The notes below the pieces were generated by a model that was not told where the DNA came from, ran no database searches, and was given only the letters and a program-made list of their open reading frames with translations. From NCBI GenBank assembly GCA_021443945.1, contig JABUSF010000001.1, forward strand, positions 193,563-203,156: 9,594 nucleotides of DNA. Direction: 5' to 3'. The position numbers were made by a program, and so were the translations under genes. Below, in pieces: positions 6,285-9,594 of this stretch. Source of the stretch: Ileibacterium sp. Lineage in GTDB: Bacteria; Bacillota_I; Bacilli_A; Erysipelotrichales; Erysipelotrichaceae. Position 1 is the first letter of the stretch, and every line of letters starts with the position of its first letter.

Positions 6285-6513
6285 AAGTACAGCAATTCCA
6301 AACGCTGCCATAGGATCACTCTGATGCACACACGGTGCTCGAAGCAGGGGCAGTGAATCACTGCAGCCCTCTTACAAAAACCAATCGGGAAGAAATCCCA
6401 TGGAATCGTTCACAGGGCCGATGAAATCAACAAATGACCCAGAAAACCTTTCAGCTGCCGAACCCTGCAGGACGTATAGGATTCAGAATCGCTGCGCTTC
6501 GTTTGACCATTCA
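6285..6513 (+). repeat. Structured interspersed repeat, copy R1 (upstream of the Fic gene)
   Basis: The 5' block 6285-6340 matches 7977-8032 at 49 of 56 positions without gaps. The 3' block 6483-6513 matches 8089-8119 at 26 of 31. The middle differs in sequence and length (about 140 nt here, 56 nt in R2). The ends are partly complementary: AAGTACAGC (6285-6293) against GCTGCGCTT (6491-6499), with one G-U and one mismatch. Inside, CAGC/GCTG (6290-6293/6304-6307) forms a small hairpin, and GCAGTG-AAT-CACTGC with flanking GGG/CCC forms a stronger one (6347-6369). It begins 18 nt after the T-tract of the preceding terminator. It may be a small non-autonomous mobile element or a structured RNA; no transposase and no target duplication are seen. 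Confidence 0.75.
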
Positions 6514-6802
6514 AGGCCAAAAACCTGCACAGACAACCATGGCATAAATTCGGAACAGATCTTTTGCATGGCCATTTTGAACGGCTGGATCAAGGTGGCC
6601 TTCTCTGGTTCCAGGACCATCTTTCTGGAGCAAATCTGGAAATCAAAGAACTGCATTGTCGCTGCGGCAGAAGAAGCAGATTCGTCATCGGAAGGGGAGA
6701 GAGAACAAAGGATCCAGAGGAGGTTTCGTATAATCATTCCGGTATCGGCAAGAAATCAGGGGTTTTAAAACGTAAAATCATGGAAAAGTTTGCCGATAAC
6801 GG
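6514..6802. other. Gene-less stretch before the Fic promoter
   Basis: The Fic frame is open back to 6564, but the encoded residues have no HTH or Fic character, and the perfect -10 at 6803-6808 lies downstream of them. A 122-codon plus ORF and an 84-codon minus ORF cross here. Neither has an SD or recognisable protein features, and both run into R1. A TATAAT at 6729-6734 has no good -35. It may be remnant coding sequence; I cannot identify it. Confidence 0.5.
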
Positions 6803-6808
6803 TATAAT
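6803..6808 (+). promoter_or_regulatory. -10 element of the Fic gene promoter
   Basis: TATAAT is a perfect -10, with start of transcription expected near 6815 and a leader of only about 16 nt carrying the SD GGAGA (6821-6825). No good -35 lies at 16-18 bp; ATGGAA at 6780-6785 matches three of six bases. The position sets the Fic start at 6831. Confidence 0.5.
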
Positions 6809-6830
6809 CGCCATAGAAACGGAGAATGGT

Positions 6831-7772
6831 ATGAATTATCTATCTGTGGCCGAAACAGCGAAGAAATGGGGAGTTTCTGAACGTACGGTTCGAAATTACT
6901 GTGCCAAAAACCGGATTCCTGGAGCCTTCCTTACGGGAAAAACCTGGAACATTCCGGAACATGCGGTTCGTCCCCAGCGAGCCGGACGAAAATCCAGCAC
7001 CCCTCAAAATCTTCTGGAGTTTTTGAAAGCAGAAAAGGACAGCGGCATTCAGGGCGGGATCTATCATAAAATACAGATCGATCTTACTTATAATTCCAAT
7101 CACATGGAAGGCAGCTGTCTGAGCCATGATCAAACACGTTTCATTTTCGAAACCAATACGATCGGTCTGGAGAATGAAGCGGTCAATCTGGATGATGTGA
7201 TAGAGACGGCAAATCATTTTCGATGCATTGATCTGTGCATTGAGCAGGCAGAAAAGCCTGTCAGCGAGTCCTTTATAAAGCTTCTGCATTTGACTCTGAA
7301 AAACGGCACCAGCGATTCCAGGAAAAACTGGTTTGCGGTTGGTGACTATAAAAAGTTTCCTAACGAAGTTGGCGGAAGAGAAACGGCACTGCCGGAAGAA
7401 GTGGCACAAAGGATGAAAGATCTTCTGCGCTCCTACAACTCATCCAAAAGAAAAACACTGGAAGAAATCATCGCCTTCCATTATGAATTTGAATCCATCC
7501 ATCCATTTCAGGACGGCAATGGTCGTGTCGGCCGTTTGATCCTGTTTAAGGAATGCCTTCGAAATCAGATTGTCCCCTTTATGATCAATGAAGATCTGAA
7601 GATGTTTTACTGCCGCGGGCTGTCTCAATGGAAGTCGGAACGGGGATATTTGATGGACACCTGTCTCACTGCCCAGGATCAGTTCAAGGCTGTTCTGAAT
7701 TACTTCCGGATTCCCTGGGAGCAGCATGAAACCGGAAATAGAATAAAAGAAACAGAAAAACGGTCCGGCTGA
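6831..7772 (+). CDS. Fic-domain protein with N-terminal helix-turn-helix
   Basis: The protein is 313 residues. Residues 1-45 form a helix-turn-helix of the kind in YLSVAETAKKWGVSERTVRN, followed by a TGKTWNIP wing, suggesting DNA binding. The Fic core carries the complete active-site motif HPFQDGNGRVGR (224-235), whose His224 is the catalytic base in AMP or NMP transfer to target side chains. Upstream, SNHMEG (89-94) fits the inhibitory motif (S/T)xxxE(G/N), with Glu93 expected to block the ATP gamma-phosphate site. This makes it a class II, self-inhibited Fic protein. The start is ATG 6831, with GGAGA 5 nt upstream and a perfect -10 just before; in-frame ATGs at 6564 and 6780 lie upstream of that -10. 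No antitoxin partner gene is adjacent, consistent with self-inhibition. The target is unknown. The gene sits between direct repeats R1 and R2. Confidence 0.92.
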   Translation: MNYLSVAETAKKWGVSERTVRNYCAKNRIPGAFLTGKTWNIPEHAVRPQRAGRKSSTPQNLLEFLKAEKDSGIQGGIYHKIQIDLTYNSNHMEGSCLSHDQTRFIFETNTIGLENEAVNLDDVIETANHFRCIDLCIEQAEKPVSESFIKLLHLTLKNGTSDSRKNWFAVGDYKKFPNEVGGRETALPEEVAQRMKDLLRSYNSSKRKTLEEIIAFHYEFESIHPFQDGNGRVGRLILFKECLRNQIVPFMINEDLKMFYCRGLSQWKSERGYLMDTCLTAQDQFKAVLNYFRIPWEQHETGNRIKETEKRSG

Positions 7773-7814
7773 AGGAATTTAGCAGAAGAGGAGGGTTGAA
7801 GAAGGGGAAGGATT

Positions 7815-8030
7815 ATGCGGATCGGAATGCTTTTCCTGTTTTATACTGTGCTGATCATCGAACTGCTGAAAAGGACAAAGCGGAAGTTCCTGAAATCAAT
7901 ACAGGGACAGGTGGTCAAAATCGACTGCAGGCTGTGCGACCGGCACGGCTTTTTTGATTTCTTGAATTTATATGCTAAGTGCAGCAATTCAAAACGCTGC
8001 CATAGGAACACTCTGATACACGAACGGTGA
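7815..8030 (+). CDS. Doubtful small ORF with an N-terminal membrane helix
   Basis: The ATG at 7815 has a strong SD-like stretch (AAGGGGAAGG, 7803-7812) upstream. The first 18 residues (MRIGMLFLFYTVLIIELL) look like a membrane helix followed by basic residues. From about residue 46 the frame passes through an intrinsic terminator (7931-7955), then into repeat R2, where its last 18 residues are encoded by repeat sequence. So the 71-residue product may be the front part of a gene broken by the repeat, or not a gene at all. I do not recognise the family. It starts 42 bp after the Fic stop and could be co-transcribed with it. Confidence 0.25.
   Translation: MRIGMLFLFYTVLIIELLKRTKRKFLKSIQGQVVKIDCRLCDRHGFFDFLNLYAKCSNSKRCHRNTLIHER
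7931..7955 (+). terminator. Intrinsic terminator downstream of the Fic gene
   Basis: GCTGTGC (7931-7937) pairs with GCACGGC (7943-7949), 7 bp with one G-U, around a GACCG loop. It runs into TTTTTT (7950-7955). It lies 158 bp after the Fic stop and 21 nt before R2, the same arrangement as at R1. Confidence 0.75.
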
Positions 8031-8119
8031 TCAAACCAAACAGCCTGGGAAAGATTCAGATTTCCGAACACTGAATGGAGTGTATTTTTCAAGATCACTG
8101 CACTTCGTTTGACAATTCA
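7977..8119 (+). repeat. Structured interspersed repeat, copy R2 (upstream of murI)
   Basis: This is the shorter copy of the repeat at 6285-6513, in the same orientation. Its ends are a perfect 8-bp inverted repeat, AAGTGCAG (7977-7984) and CTGCACTT (8098-8105). Inner pairings are GCAGC/GCTGC (7981-7985/7996-8000), ACACTC/GAGTGT (8008-8013/8078-8083) and ATTCAG/CTGAAT (8054-8059/8071-8076). The GCAG of the first hairpin is shared with the end pairing, so the two compete. A perfect TTGACA lies at 8109-8114 in the conserved 3' block, pointing towards murI. No flanking target duplication is visible. Confidence 0.75.
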
Positions 8120-8150
8120 TAGCTGAGAAAAGAAAACTTTTGATTTTTCG

Positions 8151-8156
8151 TATACT
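8151..8156 (+). promoter_or_regulatory. Possible -10 element of murI
   Basis: TATACT matches five of six -10 bases, 20 bp before the murI start codon, but no -35 is seen at 16-18 bp. The nearby TTGACA (8109-8114) is 36 bp upstream of it, too far to pair. The murI promoter is therefore unsettled. Confidence 0.3.
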
Positions 8157-8175
8157 ATGTTGTGGGGGTGAACAA

Positions 8176-8955
8176 ATGGACAGAAAAAATCCCATTGGAG
8201 TCTTTGACTCAGGTCTCGGAGGGCTGAGTGTCGTTCATACACTGAGAAAAATGATGCCTGAGGAAGATATCCTTTTTTTTGGAGACAGCATTCACAATCC
8301 CTATGGAACCAAAACCAAAGAAGAAATTGCCAAGTACTCCATGGATATCTGCCGGATGCTGGAATCGAAAGGGGCCAAAGCAATTGTCATTGCCTGCAAT
8401 ACAGCCACCAGCGCCTGTGTCAAAGATCTGCGCCAAATCTTCGATCTGGACATCATTGGCATGGAACCGGCTTTAAAACCAGCTGCGTCGATTGGCAGTC
8501 ATCAGCGTATAGCAGTTTGGGCTACTAAGCTTACACTGGAGGAGAAGAAATTCGCTCAGCTCATGAGCCGCTACAAAGAGGATCATGACATTCGAAAAAT
8601 TCCCTGCATGAAACTGGTTGCTCTGGTGGAAAATGATCAGCTGGATCAGCAGGCGATCGTGGACGAAGTTCTTCAGGAATATCTGGAACAGTCCGACTGG
8701 CAAAATCTTGACTCCATTGTTTTGGGATGCACCCACTTTGTATTTTTTAAAAAACGGCTTCAGGAACTGACAGAAGGAAAAATCCAGATTATAGACGGAA
8801 ACGAGGGGACAGCACGGCATGTAAAGGAACTGCTGGAAGAAAAATCCCTTTTAAATTCCGAGGGAGGCGATATTGTCATCTCCAATTCCAGAAAAGACAA
8901 AATCGATCTCTCAAAGAAACTGTTAGATGTACTGGAGGATCTTGATGAAATTTAA
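8176..8955 (+). CDS. murI: MurI, glutamate racemase
   Basis: MurI interconverts L- and D-glutamate without cofactor and supplies D-Glu for peptidoglycan precursors, in the cytoplasm. The protein is 259 residues, a normal length. It opens with PIGVFDSGLGGLSV (Asp11 and Ser12 at the active site). Next come GDSIHNPYG (36-44), the first catalytic cysteine in ACNTATS (Cys74), GMEPALKPA (95-103) and the second catalytic cysteine in LGCTHF (Cys185). The usual GCTHYP loop reads GCTHFVFF here, a noticeable variant, but both catalytic cysteines are intact. The start is ATG 8176, with GGGGGTG (8164-8170) as SD; the frame is open to a TTG at 8140 that lacks an SD. Its stop overlaps the next gene by 11 bp, so the two are likely co-translated. 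Confidence 0.95.
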   Translation: MDRKNPIGVFDSGLGGLSVVHTLRKMMPEEDILFFGDSIHNPYGTKTKEEIAKYSMDICRMLESKGAKAIVIACNTATSACVKDLRQIFDLDIIGMEPALKPAASIGSHQRIAVWATKLTLEEKKFAQLMSRYKEDHDIRKIPCMKLVALVENDQLDQQAIVDEVLQEYLEQSDWQNLDSIVLGCTHFVFFKKRLQELTEGKIQIIDGNEGTARHVKELLEEKSLLNSEGGDIVISNSRKDKIDLSKKLLDVLEDLDEI

Positions 8956-9594
8956 AAATGCATGGCTGACTTATTCGGACCAGCAGGCACAGGCTGTACA
9001 GGCCTTTGCCGAAGATTACATGAACTTCATCAGCAAAGCGAAAACAGAACGCCGCTTTGTGAAAGAAGCCATTGAACTGGCCAAAGGGTTTGGCTATACA
9101 AATGTGAATGAATATGTTGAAAACGGCAAAGCTTTAAAAGCCGGAGACAAAATCTACTTCAACATGATGAACAAGTCTCTGATTCTGATGCAGATCGGAA
9201 CGGAGCCTCTTGAAAAAGGAATGAACATTCTGGGCGCTCATATCGACAGCCCAAGAATCGATTTAAAACCAGTCCCAGTGGCTGAAAAGGATGGCCTGGC
9301 TTACTTTGATACTCACTATTACGGGGGAATCAAAAAATACCAGTGGTCTGTTCTTCCACTGGCTTTATATGGAGTCATCGTCTTAAAAGACGGTACTCAT
9401 ATGGACATTGCCATTGGGGATCATCCGGAAGATGAAGTCTTCTGCATCTCGGATCTTCTGCCTCATCTGGCTGCGGAACAGATGACCAAAACCGCTTCTT
9501 CCCTGATGGAAGGAGAAAAACTGGATCTGATCGTGGGAAGCATTCCAGAAAAGGATACGGACAAAGACCCTGTTAAAGCCAACATTCTGAAACT
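8945..9594 (+). CDS. M18-family metalloaminopeptidase (3' truncated by the window)
   Basis: This frame is open from ATG 8945 to the window edge, giving 216 residues, roughly half of a normal M18 enzyme. These are cytoplasmic zinc aminopeptidases that remove N-terminal residues from peptides. The N-terminal region (NAWLTY, then KTERRFVKEAIELAKGFGY) and the zinc motif GAHIDSPRIDLKP (97-109, with His99 and Asp101) fit the M18 pattern. HYYGGIKKYQW (124-134) also fits, and the whole looks closest to the ApeA-type subgroup known from clostridia. The remaining zinc ligands would be beyond the window. The SD GGAGG (8934-8938) lies 6 nt before the start, inside murI. The gene overlaps murI by 11 bp, forming a murI-aminopeptidase operon. 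Confidence 0.92.
   Translation, partial: MKFKNAWLTYSDQQAQAVQAFAEDYMNFISKAKTERRFVKEAIELAKGFGYTNVNEYVENGKALKAGDKIYFNMMNKSLILMQIGTEPLEKGMNILGAHIDSPRIDLKPVPVAEKDGLAYFDTHYYGGIKKYQWSVLPLALYGVIVLKDGTHMDIAIGDHPEDEVFCISDLLPHLAAEQMTKTASSLMEGEKLDLIVGSIPEKDTDKDPVKANILK

Noticed and set aside
6400..6768. 122-codon plus ORF and 84-codon minus ORF (6483-6737) before the Fic gene
   Set aside because: Neither has an SD or recognisable features, and both extend into repeat R1.
6564..6830. Upstream extension of the Fic reading frame
   Set aside because: The extra 89 residues have no domain character. The perfect -10 (6803-6808) and the SD at 6821-6825 lie after the upstream starts, and the HTH begins at the ATG at 6831.
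1..9594. CRISPR array, tRNA, rRNA, transposase or integrase genes
   Set aside because: No regularly spaced repeats, no cloverleaf with a T-loop consensus, no rRNA segments and no transposase or recombinase motifs were seen.

Overview
The window looks like chromosomal DNA of a Bacillota (Firmicutes) bacterium using the standard code, since TGA serves as a stop for hisA, hisF and the Fic gene. The signs are strong purine-rich Shine-Dalgarno (SD) sites, tight or overlapping genes, T-tailed intrinsic terminators, separate hisI and hisE, and a clostridial-type many-pass histidine kinase. A narrower placement is not possible from sequence reading alone.

Positions 1-1805 hold the end of a histidine operon, hisA (5' truncated by the window)-hisF-hisI-hisE, with 7-bp and 4-bp overlaps, closed by an intrinsic terminator. 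Together these four products take phosphoribosyl-ATP to imidazole-glycerol phosphate. Positions 1839-2425 hold a stand-alone left-handed beta-helix (hexapeptide) acyltransferase. Positions 2445-4766 hold a 725-residue sensor histidine kinase with its own extended -10 promoter, a long hairpin at the inferred 5' end of its mRNA, and a terminator. No response regulator gene lies beside it. Converging on it from the minus strand is an unrecognised two-helix membrane protein (5554 to 4892) with its own terminator.

Positions 5571-6830 are the largest stretch without a convincing protein gene. They carry an AT-rich palindrome-bearing region, a promoter-to-terminator transcription unit of about 250 nt that may encode a non-coding RNA, and the first copy (R1) of a structured repeat. 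The Fic gene (6831-7772) follows: an N-terminal helix-turn-helix, a class II-type inhibitory motif and an intact Fic motif. After it come a doubtful small ORF, a terminator, and the second repeat copy (R2), in the same orientation as R1. So the Fic gene sits between direct repeats, and each repeat starts about 20 nt after an intrinsic terminator.

The window ends with murI (glutamate racemase, peptidoglycan precursor supply), overlapping by 11 bp an M18 aminopeptidase gene that runs off the right edge.

The least explained parts are the repeat pair, the candidate RNA before R1, and the leader hairpin of the kinase mRNA. The protein genes are recognisable families except the minus-strand membrane protein and the doubtful small ORF at 7815.
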